A stretch of 64,000 nucleotides of DNA, from the NCBI GenBank assembly GCA_963725505.1, contig CAVRYN010000003.1:62001-126000 (forward strand). Reading direction: 5' to 3'. Positions within the stretch are counted from its first letter, which is position 1. Each line of letters begins with the position of its first letter. The notes beneath the pieces are model-generated. The model was given only the letters and a program-made list of their open reading frames with translations. It was not told where the DNA came from and did no database searches. Shown here in pieces: positions 16,409 to 25,010 of this stretch. Source of the stretch: Udaeobacter sp963725505 (GTDB taxonomy: Bacteria; Verrucomicrobiota; Verrucomicrobiia; Chthoniobacterales; UBA10450). The translations under genes and the position numbers were made by a program.

Positions 16409-18766
16409 ATGGTCACAAATCAGAACTGCACAGGGCCCGATTTTGCACATTCACAGTCACTACTCAACCCGCAATGGTTCGTCGGTTTCGCGACGGTCTT
16501 ACTTCTGTCAGCTGCAGAGCCATCAATCATCGCCCAGACCGCTGAGGCGGAGCGGATCACCGTTACCGCCGAACCTGTTCCGACTCCGACCCCTCACGAC
16601 AATTGGCGCGAGATGCGACAACACATTTTGCCCGAAGTATCGGGAACGGAAATCACGGTGACGAAAAAAGCGACAGTCATCAAACTGAACCAACAGCCAC
16701 CAGTTGAAGACAATAACTTACAGGAACTTTTTACCAAGGCGCCGGGGTTCCTGATTACGGAGCAACACACGCCGGGCCAATTCAATTTCAACTATCGAGG
16801 TTTGGGCAATCCACAGGAATCCGAGTTCACCCTTGTGCTTAGGGACGGCCTGCCCCTGATGAGTGATTGGATTGGTTTCCCTACTCTTTACTATCTGCCG
16901 CTGCCTCAAAGCATAAGCGAGATTCAATTCATCCGCGGCGGCAACAGTTTGCTATACGGGCCGGAGCCGGCGCCGGTAGTGAACTTCGTAACGAAACATC
17001 CCGAGCCGGGTTCGCCATGGAGTTTCTACACCGAACAGATCGGTGGCGCTTACGGGTATTATTCCACTTACAATGTGATTCAGGAGGCCATGGGTCCGCT
17101 GGAGTTTCGCTTTGATGGCGGCTACGTGCGATCCGACGGGCAACGTGATAACAGCCAGTACGATCTGTGGCAAACTGATCTCTACCTGGGCTACAGGCCT
17201 GACGAGCACCAATTGTTGGCACTCGATTTCTACTCCAGCCGGTTTGACGGTGGTGATCCAGGAAGGATCACCTATAAGCAGTTTTTAGATAACCAAAACT
17301 ATTCTCCAACCCCATACAACAATGATTGGGTTGATCGCTACACTACGATTCTGAGTTACCAACGTGACTTTGGAGACGGCTGGCTCTTGCTAGCGAAAGG
17401 ATGGTTCACTCACCAGGAGATCGACGCGCGGACTGCGGCAAACCTCAACCCCGCAGCGCGGGATCCATTTCCCCGAAGTACCATCTTCGGTTACGAGGAG
17501 TTCAATAATGGCGGGGCCGACATTCGTTTCCGCAAGTTATGGGGGGACGACAGTATTTTTAAAGGCAGCGCTCTCACGTTTGGCGGCGTTGTTTATCATG
17601 GCGATGCGCCGTTTCAGCGATACACGCTAACCGAAGATACAACTGGCCCGAATTTTCTATACGCACCACGCGGTACCACTTCGGACATCATCCCTCTCGA
17701 TCAATCGCGCACCGCAGACTACCAGGCGTTCTTTATTGAGGATCTGATTCGACTCGGGAAATTTCACATCGTTGGCTCGTTCCGGCTTGATCATGAAAAC
17801 GTTGAAGTCGATTCAACCCATGCGCCATGGTTAGCGACCGTGCCTCCCACTGGGCCAGCAAGCATTAGCGCCGATCATTGGATTCCACTATGGGGATTTG
17901 GGATGGGTAACGATTTCGGCGACCGCAACGAGACCTATTTCAGCGCGTCTTCGGGCTGGCGACCAACGCGGTTTTTCGATATCGCCGGAACCAGCCGCAC
18001 GATCGCATTCGGTGAATCGATACCGGACCCGTTCCATTCGCTAGACTTCGAATTAGGCGTTCACGGTACCCCCTTTAAGGGATTTTGGTATGACGTCGGT
18101 GCGTTTTGGATGTTATTCGACAACAGAACTGAAACGCAAAACATCGGCAACACTGATTTCATCATTCTGAATACAGGCAGCACACGTAACCGTGGTTTGG
18201 AGGGCGAGCTTTCCTATGATTTTCTGGCTCGCTTCCAACATCCGCCGCTGCCGGAGCCGCAACCTGAGTCCGGCAAGGGGGTCGTCGACGCGAGCAAAAC
18301 TACACCGGTGCCCGGGATATCGCCGAAGGATTATCACCCCTTCAAATTGATCGCTTTCAGCAACGTTCAATTCCTCGATGCAGTATATACTGAAAGCAGT
18401 CTTCTGATACCCGGCACCGACAAAACGCTCGTCGGCAATACGCCGGCATTCGCGCCAGAGTTCTTGTTGAAAGGCGGAATCTCGTTCCAAAAGGAGAACT
18501 GTTTTGACATAGCCTTAACGGCTGTCTACGTCTCACAGCAATTCTGGCAGGATACGAATATCGGGACCCCGGCGATCCCCAAGGCACAGATTCCTCCCTA
18601 CAAAGTTTTCAATCTTTCAGGCGACTGGTATATCATCAAAAATCTGCGCTTGATCGCTGGCATCTCGAATCTGACCGATGAAAAATATTACGATCGCGTG
18701 TTCGCCAACGGAATCGAACCCGCGCCGCGTCGCTCCGGTTACGCTGGTCTGTCCCTGCGGTTTTGA
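16409..18766 (+). CDS. TonB-dependent outer-membrane receptor
   Basis: The 785-residue product has a signal segment (VGFATVLLLSAAEPSIIAQ) and a short linker with VPTPTPH. The plug domain follows (LQELFTKAPGFLITEQ, FNFNYRGLG, FTLVLRDGLPLMSDW, ISEIQFIRGGNSLLYGPEPA). A 22-strand-type barrel ends in the canonical terminal strand YAGLSLRF, with ISNLTDEKYYDRVF just before it. The plug and barrel are closest in style to FecA/iron-siderophore receptors, but the substrate is unknown. Expression is probably controlled by the palindromic operators at 16356-16398. If the -10 at 16393 is used, the transcript would start within a few bases of ATG 16409, giving a leaderless mRNA; no Shine-Dalgarno sequence is visible. 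Confidence 0.9.
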   Translation: MVTNQNCTGPDFAHSQSLLNPQWFVGFATVLLLSAAEPSIIAQTAEAERITVTAEPVPTPTPHDNWREMRQHILPEVSGTEITVTKKATVIKLNQQPPVEDNNLQELFTKAPGFLITEQHTPGQFNFNYRGLGNPQESEFTLVLRDGLPLMSDWIGFPTLYYLPLPQSISEIQFIRGGNSLLYGPEPAPVVNFVTKHPEPGSPWSFYTEQIGGAYGYYSTYNVIQEAMGPLEFRFDGGYVRSDGQRDNSQYDLWQTDLYLGYRPDEHQLLALDFYSSRFDGGDPGRITYKQFLDNQNYSPTPYNNDWVDRYTTILSYQRDFGDGWLLLAKGWFTHQEIDARTAANLNPAARDPFPRSTIFGYEEFNNGGADIRFRKLWGDDSIFKGSALTFGGVVYHGDAPFQRYTLTEDTTGPNFLYAPRGTTSDIIPLDQSRTADYQAFFIEDLIRLGKFHIVGSFRLDHENVEVDSTHAPWLATVPPTGPASISADHWIPLWGFGMGNDFGDRNETYFSASSGWRPTRFFDIAGTSRTIAFGESIPDPFHSLDFELGVHGTPFKGFWYDVGAFWMLFDNRTETQNIGNTDFIILNTGSTRNRGLEGELSYDFLARFQHPPLPEPQPESGKGVVDASKTTPVPGISPKDYHPFKLIAFSNVQFLDAVYTESSLLIPGTDKTLVGNTPAFAPEFLLKGGISFQKENCFDIALTAVYVSQQFWQDTNIGTPAIPKAQIPPYKVFNLSGDWYIIKNLRLIAGISNLTDEKYYDRVFANGIEPAPRRSGYAGLSLRF

Positions 18767-18992
18767 TACAGCCCGAATAATGGTGAATAGACGCGGCCCT
18801 ATTCGTGTCTTATCCCGTCGGGATTCAGCGGTGAAGCCGACACATCGATGATCGGCTGCAATTTTAGCGCGAAAAACTGGCAGTCTGGTCGAGAAGCGGC
18901 ATCAGCGCTTGCACTAACTGATGCGAGCCGCGACACATCCTCGCTGCGCCTTTTACGGATAGTGCCCGGCGTAACCGCGAACCTGCAGCTTG

Positions 18993-19541
18993 CTATTTCT
19001 TCTTCAGGATGTCGAGCAACTCGGAGATTTCGTAGGGTAGCCGAGTTTCGTACATCTTCTTCTCCTGATTGGGATGGGCGTTCGGCTCTCCGCTACGGTC
19101 TTCCACTTTGATGAGCTTACCGTTGTCGAAGTAGAATTCTTTGCCGGGTTGTCCCATGTCCCTACCCTCGTTTTTTGGACCGGTGTCTTGGATGTAGGCG
19201 AACACCAGTTTATCATCCATCAGGTAGAACTCTTCCGTGCGGCCACTAACGCCTTCGTGCGGGTAGAGCTGCAGCCTTACTAACTTGTCCCCTTCGTAGT
19301 AGGCATCCATCTTCTGCCACTTCTGCTTGATACTTTCCTTTACGTCCGGTCCGGTCAACGGGATTTCCTTGCGGGTGAATTTGTTGTCCCGAAGCTTTTC
19401 TTCACCGGCCTCGCGGTATTGTTTGATTTTCGCGATCGTTTGATCAGCGGATTTGGATTCGGAGCTTTCCTGAGCCGACGCGGCGAGCGGCGCGGCCAAG
19501 AAGGCTGCGGCTAGCAACATTACGGTTACAGCATGTTTCAT
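18993..19541 (-). CDS. periplasmic hypothetical protein
   Basis: The 182-residue product has a signal peptide (AVTVMLLAAAFLAAPLAASA). A charged domain follows, with KSADQTIAKIKQYREAGEEK, then YEGDKLVRLQLYPHEG, RTEEFYLMDDKLVFAYIQDT and KEFYFDNGKLIKVEDR. The repeated x-FYFDNGKL-like strands resemble MORN/toxin-antidote-type beta meanders, but no family is certain. AGGAGG lies 6 bases before the ATG. The operator-like site at 19671-19686 lies about 130 bp upstream and would put the gene under the same control as the TonB receptor. Confidence 0.7.
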   Translation of the reverse strand: MKHAVTVMLLAAAFLAAPLAASAQESSESKSADQTIAKIKQYREAGEEKLRDNKFTRKEIPLTGPDVKESIKQKWQKMDAYYEGDKLVRLQLYPHEGVSGRTEEFYLMDDKLVFAYIQDTGPKNEGRDMGQPGKEFYFDNGKLIKVEDRSGEPNAHPNQEKKMYETRLPYEISELLDILKKK

Positions 19542-19670
19542 TACGGCCTCCTTTTTGAATTAAGTTTGATTCTATCAGCGATGCGTGTCGATAGCCATGC
19601 GTAAGTTGCGAAAGATGCGGCAATGCGCTGCTTCGTTGCCAGACGGTCGTAAAAAAATGTCTTGCAATAC

Positions 19671-19686
19671 ATTACAATTCTGTAAT
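19671..19686. promoter_or_regulatory. operator-like site (ATTACAATTCTGTAAT)
   Basis: This differs by one base from the TonB-receptor operator and lies about 130 bp upstream of the minus-strand gene ending its 5' side at 19541. The interval 19786-20046 shows no convincing gene. Confidence 0.5.
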
Positions 19687-19697
19687 GATTCGTGCGC

Positions 19698-19785
19698 CTC
19701 AAGGCTGAAAAGCCGCGGCAGTTTCCGCGGTTTGGTGAAGTGGAGATGCCGCAGCCCGTGTGGAGCGGGCTGCGGCTACACTTTT
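19698..19785. repeat. dispersed 88-bp repeat, copy A
   Basis: The string containing AAGCCGCGGCAGTTTCCGCG, GAAGTGGAGATGCCGCAGCC and a CGGGCTG arm matches 23020-23106 closely. Each copy contains two short hairpins (CCGCGGCAG..TTTCCGCGG; GCAGCCCG..CGGGCTGC). It is an intergenic REP-like element. Confidence 0.65.
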
Positions 19786-20046
19786 GCGCGATGCGCAGAG
19801 GCGCTGCATTGGTCGAAGATTTTGCGAACTGCTCTTCCGTTTAAAACTCCACTAACAGACCGGCGTAGTCCGAGCGCCGCGGTGCGGATTCGATTTGGCC
19901 GAATGCCGCCCTTCCACGGCCGCACGCCGATCCAGATTGTAACGGCTCTACTGGCGAACCAAGCGTATTTGGTTGTGCCCCCGCCCCAGTTGTTCAGCCC
20001 TGAAGGTCAGGGTCCACAGAGAATGCAAATCGCGCAATGGTTTCTC

Positions 20047-21120
20047 TTAGCGATTACGCGTTGAAGCAGGCGCTTCGCCACCGGCTTCCTTGCCCGGTCC
20101 GCCGGGGCCCCACAGATAAGAAGCTACCACAAATAGTTGCATGATCGGCGACTTATGATTCACGCCAAACAACGGAGATACATCGAAACGCAAGCTATTG
20201 GTCACCCTATATGAAGCGGTCGGGCCGATGACGAAACTGTTGTAAGGTGTGCCCCGGCTGGAACTGTCGCTGAAGCTGCGAAATTGGCACTCGATTCCAA
20301 CCTTTAGGTCTTCCCGGGGAGGAGAATATCCAGCGACCGGTTGAACATTTTTCGTTTGAACATTTTTTTGATCAGGAGGTGGTGTCGGCGGCGGAGCCGA
20401 GTGAAAGAGGTGAATCGGAGTGACTATGCTCTGAGCAATGCCCCACTCGCGGCCGCGATCGCCGCCAATTTCCTGTTCAAAAAACCCGTTTAGCGCCCAT
20501 TCGACCCGCTCGAAAAAATCTTGGGACAAAAGCAGGCGCACTTCATAGGCATCAGGAATCGAGTTGGACGGATCCCAGCCGCCGGGCCCAAACTTGTGCC
20601 CAGGCGTAGGCGCGCCTTCATCGTGGAGAATGTCCCCGATGCCAACCTTGAATTCCGAGAAGATCGTCGGATTCAGCGGAATCTTGTTCCAATCCGCAAA
20701 TGCATACCGGCCTTCAACGCTGAATGTCGAAGCCTGAGTTTCGCTATTGTAATGCTGGATGTCGCTTTCAAACGCAAGGTTGAAACGATACGGGAGCCCG
20801 ATCTCAGTTTCCAGGGTCCAGTGATTATCAGGAAGACGATAATGCACGACATCGTCTTCGTAAATGACGCTGCTGTAAATTTCGCCCGATGGAAGGACGT
20901 AGGCATTCGTCAACGGCGCGAAGCGCGATTGCGAAAACTCGGGTGGCGCGCCGTAAGCGCTTGGTATTTCGGGCGGCGCCGTTGCTTGGACGACAACCGT
21001 CGGCTCGGTAGAAACCTGTGCGCGGATTGACAGATTAAGAACAGGACACACGAACCACGCGGACGCAATTAACAGCGTGAATCGCGGAAAAGTTGACCAG
21101 ACAGAACACGTTCTTTTCAT
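20047..21120 (-). CDS. outer-membrane beta-barrel protein (paralogue of 21286-22999)
   Basis: The 357-residue product starts with a signal peptide (FTLLIASAWFVCPVLNLSIR). It continues with the element EIPSAYGAPPEFSQSRFAPL shared with the divergent neighbour. Alternating amphipathic strands follow (TLETEIGLPYRFNLAFESDI, FSVEGRYAFADWNKIPLNPT, DAYEVRLLLSQDFFERVEWA, NSFVIGPTASYRVTNSLRFD), and the sequence ends in an aromatic strand before a short polar tail. These features indicate a porin-like barrel of unknown substrate. It is transcribed divergently from its paralogue across a 165-bp region with two operators (21171, 21255), so the pair is likely co-regulated with the TonB receptor. Confidence 0.8.
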   Translation of the reverse strand: MKRTCSVWSTFPRFTLLIASAWFVCPVLNLSIRAQVSTEPTVVVQATAPPEIPSAYGAPPEFSQSRFAPLTNAYVLPSGEIYSSVIYEDDVVHYRLPDNHWTLETEIGLPYRFNLAFESDIQHYNSETQASTFSVEGRYAFADWNKIPLNPTIFSEFKVGIGDILHDEGAPTPGHKFGPGGWDPSNSIPDAYEVRLLLSQDFFERVEWALNGFFEQEIGGDRGREWGIAQSIVTPIHLFHSAPPPTPPPDQKNVQTKNVQPVAGYSPPREDLKVGIECQFRSFSDSSSRGTPYNSFVIGPTASYRVTNSLRFDVSPLFGVNHKSPIMQLFVVASYLWGPGGPGKEAGGEAPASTRNR

Positions 21121-21170
21121 AAATGGCTTCAGGTTAAGGTTTGTTCGATTTATTGGATTACGCCGTCGAT

Positions 21171-21186
21171 ATTACAAAATTGTAAT
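21171..21186. promoter_or_regulatory. operator (ATTACAAAATTGTAAT) in divergent region
   Basis: Identical to site 1 of the TonB-receptor promoter. It lies about 50 bp upstream of the minus-strand barrel gene start (21120). Confidence 0.65.
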
Positions 21187-21254
21187 ACTCTTGTCTGTCG
21201 GACGGAGCCTAATTTTTATGTAGGGTGCCGACCTACAAATTTGTCTTGACCGAT

Positions 21255-21270
21255 TATTACAGTTTTGTAA
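21255..21270. promoter_or_regulatory. operator (ATTACAGTTTTGTAAT) next to TTGACC
   Basis: One mismatch from site 2 of the TonB-receptor promoter. A -35-like TTGACC begins 10 bp before it (21245-21250), as in the receptor promoter. It lies 15 bp before ATG 21286. Confidence 0.6.
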
Positions 21271-21285
21271 TGATGCGCGAAACCT

Positions 21286-22999
21286 ATGACAAAAATGTTT
21301 TCCTTTCGTCGAGAGGCGTGGCGCTCGCTTCTCCCGCTGATCGTTCTCGCATGTTCAATATTCCCTGCTCTTAATCACTCGGCTCTGGCACAGGCGACAA
21401 CAGAGCAGCCGGTTGTTGTCACGGCCCAGGAAGTGCCCAGCGCGTACGGCCAGGAAGTGCCCAGCGCGTACGGCGCGCCACCCGAGTTTTCGCGCAGCCG
21501 TTTTTCCAACGCAGTAAATGCCTACGTGTTGCCGCCATGGGCATTTTTCTTCGGCGAACTATATGAGGGTCAGGGGTTCCGCCATGGGCCGCCCGATCAT
21601 CTTTTCACTCAGGAAATCGAGATGGGTTTGCCCTATCGTTTTAACGTCGCGGCGGAAACGAGTTCGAACGATTTAATGGTGGTGGCGGCGCGCAGACCGT
21701 GAGTCTGGAAGCACGATGGGCTCTGGCTGATTGGAACAAGATCCCGCTCAATCCAACAATATTCGCCGAATACAAATTCGGTGTCGGCACCATTCGACAC
21801 GAAGAAGTTCCACCGCCTCCCGGAGGAGGAGAAGAGGAAGAAGAGCGGGCCGCCCAAGGTTCCCGATGCCTACGAAGTTCGTTTGCTCCTTGCCCAGGAT
21901 TTCGGCGAGCACGTCGAATGGGCCATGAACTGGTTCTTCGAAAAAGAAAATACCGGCGACCGCGGGCGCGAGTGGGGCTTCTCTCAGGCTGCGATGGTGC
22001 CGGTTCTCCTGCCGAACGAACGTCTGAAAGTTGGCATAGAAATGGAATATCGGAATTTGACCGTCAAAGATACACGCGGCGATCCGTTGCACAGTTTCAC
22101 CATCGGCCCAACCGTCGCGTGGAAACCGACAGCGCAAACTCGCCTGGACATCTCGCCCTTGTTCGGTTGCACCGCGGGTGCTCCGGTGGCTGATGTGTTT
22201 GTTGCCTTTTCCTGGCTTTTCGGCGGAGAACGCGCCGAAGCCGAAGCGCCGGTATCTTCGCGTTTCAGGTATTACACCGACGCATCCTATAGTCATTCCG
22301 GAAAGGATTCGGGAAAAGAAATGAAGCAGGTCGCGCTGGCGCCGTGTCCCGCAATGGTACGCCGACTTCGAATGGAATGTGAATCTCTGGGGCACCTATG
22401 CTTTCACCAACACCGAGTACGATCCTAATCTTTGGCTGGTGGATGTGGTTCAAAGTACCAGTGAAGGTAATCCTGTGCTTGGCACCTACGATAGATACAT
22501 CGGGGGAGATCACGCCTGGGGCGCTGGCGGCGACATAAAATATTTCTTCTGCCGCTACTTTGGTGTCGGTGTTGAAGCCTTTGCTTTGAACGCCAGCAAA
22601 AACGGTTTCGATATTTTCGAAGATCCGACGATTCCGATTTTCACTCGTGAAAGAATCAATCACGACCATACGATCGGGGCTGTCTTGGGAACGTTCACGT
22701 TGCGCTATCCGATTCCCTGCACTCGTTTCGCGCCCTACGCATGGGCTGGCGTCGGCGCGATTTTCGGCGGCGGCGAAAGGGACGTGCTTCACACGCAGGG
22801 GCCGCCGGATGCGTTCGAGGTCCATGCTCAGACAGATCACTTCGGTAGCGAAACTAAATTGCTCGGCCAATTCGGAGCCGGTCTGGAATTCCGAATCGCC
22901 CGGCACTTCGGTTGGACTAACGACTTGAGCTTCGGCGTAATCGATGGGCCGCAAAATAACTTCGGGATGTTCCGTAGCGGAATAAATTTCGCCTTCTAA
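21286..22999 (+). pseudogene. outer-membrane barrel gene broken by three frameshifts
   Basis: Protein similarity to the paralogue at 20047-21120 runs through three reading frames. 21286 to about 21670 encodes the signal peptide and VPSAYGAPPEFSRSRFSNAV to GLPYRFNVAAE. About 21670-21830 continues with SLEARWALADWNKIPLNPTI. About 21840-22330 continues with VPDAYEVRLLLAQDFGEHVE to LFGCTAGAPVADVFVAFSWL. A fourth segment in yet another frame, about 22345-22999, reads WYADFEWNVNLWGTYAFTN to NFGMFRSGINFAF. It is a second OmpA-like eight-strand-type barrel with its own terminal aromatic strand. The peptide QEVPSAYG is tandemly duplicated at 21427-21474. Either it is a decaying gene (or two fused genes), or the sequence has several one-base errors. 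Confidence 0.7.
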
Positions 23000-23019
23000 G
23001 ATCTTCGAGGGTTCGCACC

Positions 23020-23106
23020 CTCAGGGCAGGAAGCCGCGGCAGTTTCCGCGGCTTGTGAAGTGGAGATGCCGCAGCCCGAGTGGAGTCGGGCTGCCGCTAC
23101 ACTTTC
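23020..23106. repeat. dispersed 88-bp repeat, copy B
   Basis: Close match to 19698-19785 (GCCGCGGCAGTTTCCGCGGC, AAGTGGAGATGCCGCAGCCC). It starts about 20 bp after the stop of the barrel gene. Confidence 0.65.
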
Positions 23107-23138
23107 TTGGCCATGCAACACCGCCAAGTAATCCAGCC

Positions 23139-23253
23139 GTCATCCCGAGCCGCGGAGACGGCGAGGGACCTCCCAAAAGCTGACTGATCACCCAACGTAC
23201 GTTTGCGTGACGCTTCGTGACGTTGTGAGGTCCTTCGCTCCGCTCAGGATGAC
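23139..23253. repeat. MITE-like repeat with GTCATCC...GGATGAC ends, copy 1
   Basis: It begins GTCATCCCGAG, then GCGAGGGACCTC, and ends GAGGTCCTTCGCTCCGCTCA followed by GGATGAC, so the ends are imperfect inverted repeats of about 25 bp. A second copy is at 26392-26499. Both lie in the selenium island. Confidence 0.7.
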
Positions 23254-23312
23254 CGCGCAGCTTGACCGTTTGGAACCGCACCGATAGTTTCGTGTTGGAA
23301 AGGAGCCAGCCG

Positions 23313-23549
23313 GTGAAAACCGACGTATCCATCGAATACTGCGTCGTTTGAAACTACACGCCGAAGGCCGTCAGTTTGGCGGCCAAAATTCTTGAGCTCG
23401 GCGAGCGCATCAAGTCGCTCACGCTGATTCCCTCGAGCGGCGGCGCCTTCGAGATTCGTGCCAATGGCAAACTGCTCCATTCCAAACTCGACACCGGCGA
23501 CTGGCCGGACTTCGACGCGATCGTTAAGACGATCAAAAAGGGAAAGTAG
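23313..23549 (+). CDS. Rdx/SelW-family selenoprotein (in-frame UGA = Sec13)
   Basis: Reading through TGA at 23349-23351 gives a 78-residue protein: MKTDVSIEYCVVU, then NYTPKAVSLAAKILELGERI, KSLTLIPSSGGAFEIRANGK, LLHSKLDTGDWPDFDAIVK and TIKKGK. This is a complete Rdx thioredoxin-like domain with the CxxU redox motif (Cys10, Sec13), the N-Y-x-P-K-A helix and the S-G-G-x-F-E-I strand. GTG 23313 has AAGGAG 8 bases upstream. A hairpin suited to bacterial SECIS function follows the UGA (23366-23384). The tRNA-Sec and SelD/A/B genes lie directly downstream, so the machinery to decode it is present. Conventional gene calling would miss it because of the TGA. Rdx proteins are thought to act in thiol redox reactions; the partner is unknown. 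Confidence 0.88.
23349..23384 (+). promoter_or_regulatory. Sec codon and candidate bacterial SECIS hairpin
   Basis: TGA at 23349-23351 is followed by GGCCG (23366-23370), a 9-nt loop TCAGTTTGG, and CGGCC (23380-23384). The loop starts 20 nt after the UGA and includes G-T, as expected for SelB recognition. Confidence 0.55.
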
Positions 23550-23612
23550 CGGAGTTCCGCAACGCGCCGCATTCAGGCTAACAAGAATCGCGTGGCCTTG
23601 GGAGCGGCGATC

Positions 23613-23720
23613 GTTCAACCCTCAATGCTCAACGCCCAACGCTCAACGCTCAATTCAGATAGTTGGACGTTGGAAGTTGGACGCCTGCTCGCGATTCATC
23701 GGAGTTGGAAGTTGGACGTT
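23613..23720. repeat. short-period repeats (CAACGCTCAA and GTTGGACGTTGGAA types)
   Basis: CTCAATGCTCAACGCCCAAC and similar units (23613-23655) are followed by GTTGGACGTTGGAAGTTGGA (23662-23681) and GGAGTTGGAAGTTGGACG (23701-23718). They lie in the 180-bp gap between the Rdx gene and tRNA-Sec and are non-coding. Confidence 0.6.
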
Positions 23721-23731
23721 TTCTTGTTCTG

Positions 23732-23822
23732 GGAGAGTGAAGGGTGCCTGGTGGCCCTCGCGGTCTTCAAAACCGTCGTTGCCGCGCAAGTGGCGAGGTA
23801 GGTTCGATTCCTATCCTCTCCG
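23732..23822 (+). tRNA. selC: tRNA-Sec (anticodon TCA)
   Basis: The roughly 91-nt molecule has an acceptor GGAGAG.. pairing with ..CTCTCC. The anticodon arm is CGGT-CTTCAAA-ACCG with TCA at 23767-23769. A long variable arm (GCCGC-GCAA-GTGGC) and the T arm TAGG-TTCGATT-CCTA follow, with G as discriminator. The long extra arm and UCA anticodon are diagnostic of selC. CCA is not encoded. It lies between a selenoprotein gene and selD. Confidence 0.92.
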
Positions 23823-23921
23823 TCTATTTCTTGTAATCCCTGTAGCCGTTTCGCTATGCGAAACGGGCGCGTCGCCCATAGGGCGACGGCTGCAGCAGCA
23901 ATTCGAAAGGGGGTGAATGGA

Positions 23922-25010
23922 ATGTCGCGTGAGCAAATCCGAAAACTGACTTCGCTCTCATCCTGCGCCGGGTGAGCTTCGAAATTGAGCCAACAGGCCC
24001 TGCGACAAGTTTTGCCGCAGCTTCCCATTTTATTAGACCGCAACGTGCTCGTGAGCTCGAAAACTTTCGACGACGCGGGCGTGTATCGCCTGGACCCGCC
24101 TTCGCCAAGGCTCCGGTGGGCAGGTCGGCATCGCGCTCTTGTGCAGACTGTTGATTTTTTCACGCCGATCGTGGACGACCCATTTTCTTACGGGCAGATC
24201 GCGGCGGCTAACTCGCTTTCCGATATCTTTGCCATGGGCGGGCGGCCATTGACCGCTCTGAACATTGTTGGTTTCCCTGCTGATCTGGTTCCACCAAGAG
24301 TGGTTTCTGCCATTTTGCGCGGCGGCCTTGCCAAGGCAGCCGAAGTGGGATGCGTGATCATCGGCGGCCATTCCATTCGTAATCCGGAACCGATTTATGG
24401 GCTCGCCGTGACAGGACTGGTCGATGTTCGCCGAGTCACCACGAACGCAAATGCGCGCCCCGGCGATCTGCTCGTGCTAACGAAACCGCTCGGCACCGGC
24501 ATCGCGACGACGGCGATCAAACGCGGAATCGCTTCACGTGCGCTGCGCAGAAACGTGGTCGCGCTGATGTCAAAAATTAATGTCGTTGGCGCGGACCTGG
24601 CCGAGCTTCGTCTTGTTCGCGCCGCCACCGATATCACCGGCTACGGATTGATCGGGCACCTGGTTTCGCTCTGTCGCGCCAGTCGCGTCTCGGCTGATAT
24701 CAATCCCGCCGCCGTGCCGATGATCAGCGACGAAATCGCCGACTTGATCGAACAAGGCTGCATCCCTGGCGGGAGCCGGGAAAATCTGGTTGGCACAACC
24801 GTGGCCGTAGATTGGGCAAGCACTGAAGAGACGCGCAGAATTCTGTTAACCGACGCGCAGACCAGCGGGGGCTTACTCCTTTGCGTCGCCGAAGCGAATC
24901 TTGAGAACGTGCTAAGCATCCTGCGAAAAGCGGGCACTCCGTCAGCTGCGGTGATCGGAAAAATCGTACCACGCCGGCGTCGTGGTCCATTGATATGCAT
25001 GACCGCATAA
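23922..25010 (+). CDS. selD: selenide, water dikinase SelD containing selenocysteine (Sec18)
   Basis: SelD makes selenophosphate from selenide and ATP. Translation from ATG 23922 (AAAGGGGGTG upstream) gives MSREQIRKLTSLSSCAGU, then ASKLSQQALRQVLPQLP, with TGA at 23973-23975 at the catalytic Cys/Sec position and Lys21 three residues on. The rest is typical: TFDDAGVYRL, LVQTVDFFTPIVDDPFSYGQ, AANSLSDIFAMGG, GGHSIRNPEPIYGLAV, TDITGYGLIGHL, and DAQTSGGLLL near the end. Starting after the UGA would lose the active site. The product has 362 residues. An insert PPSPRLRWAGRH at the end of the DAGVYRL strand is encoded by a 30-bp palindromic repeat (24095-24124). Its end overlaps selA by 16 bp. Confidence 0.9.
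24095..24124. repeat. 30-bp palindromic element inserted in frame in selD
   Basis: CCCGCCTTCGCCAAGGCTCC followed by GGTGGGCAGG can fold on itself. The same element is at 27359-27388 in selB and, degenerate, at 10762-10791. It adds about ten residues to SelD between two conserved strands. Confidence 0.6.

Noticed and set aside
19585..20064. 159-codon plus-strand frame
   Set aside because: It runs across the operator-like site and the 88-bp repeat, so it is compositionally chance reading of non-coding DNA.
23973..23975. TGA at 23973 considered as the true stop of a short upstream peptide
   Set aside because: The codons on both sides encode the conserved SelD N-terminal active-site segment, and the Sec machinery is adjacent.
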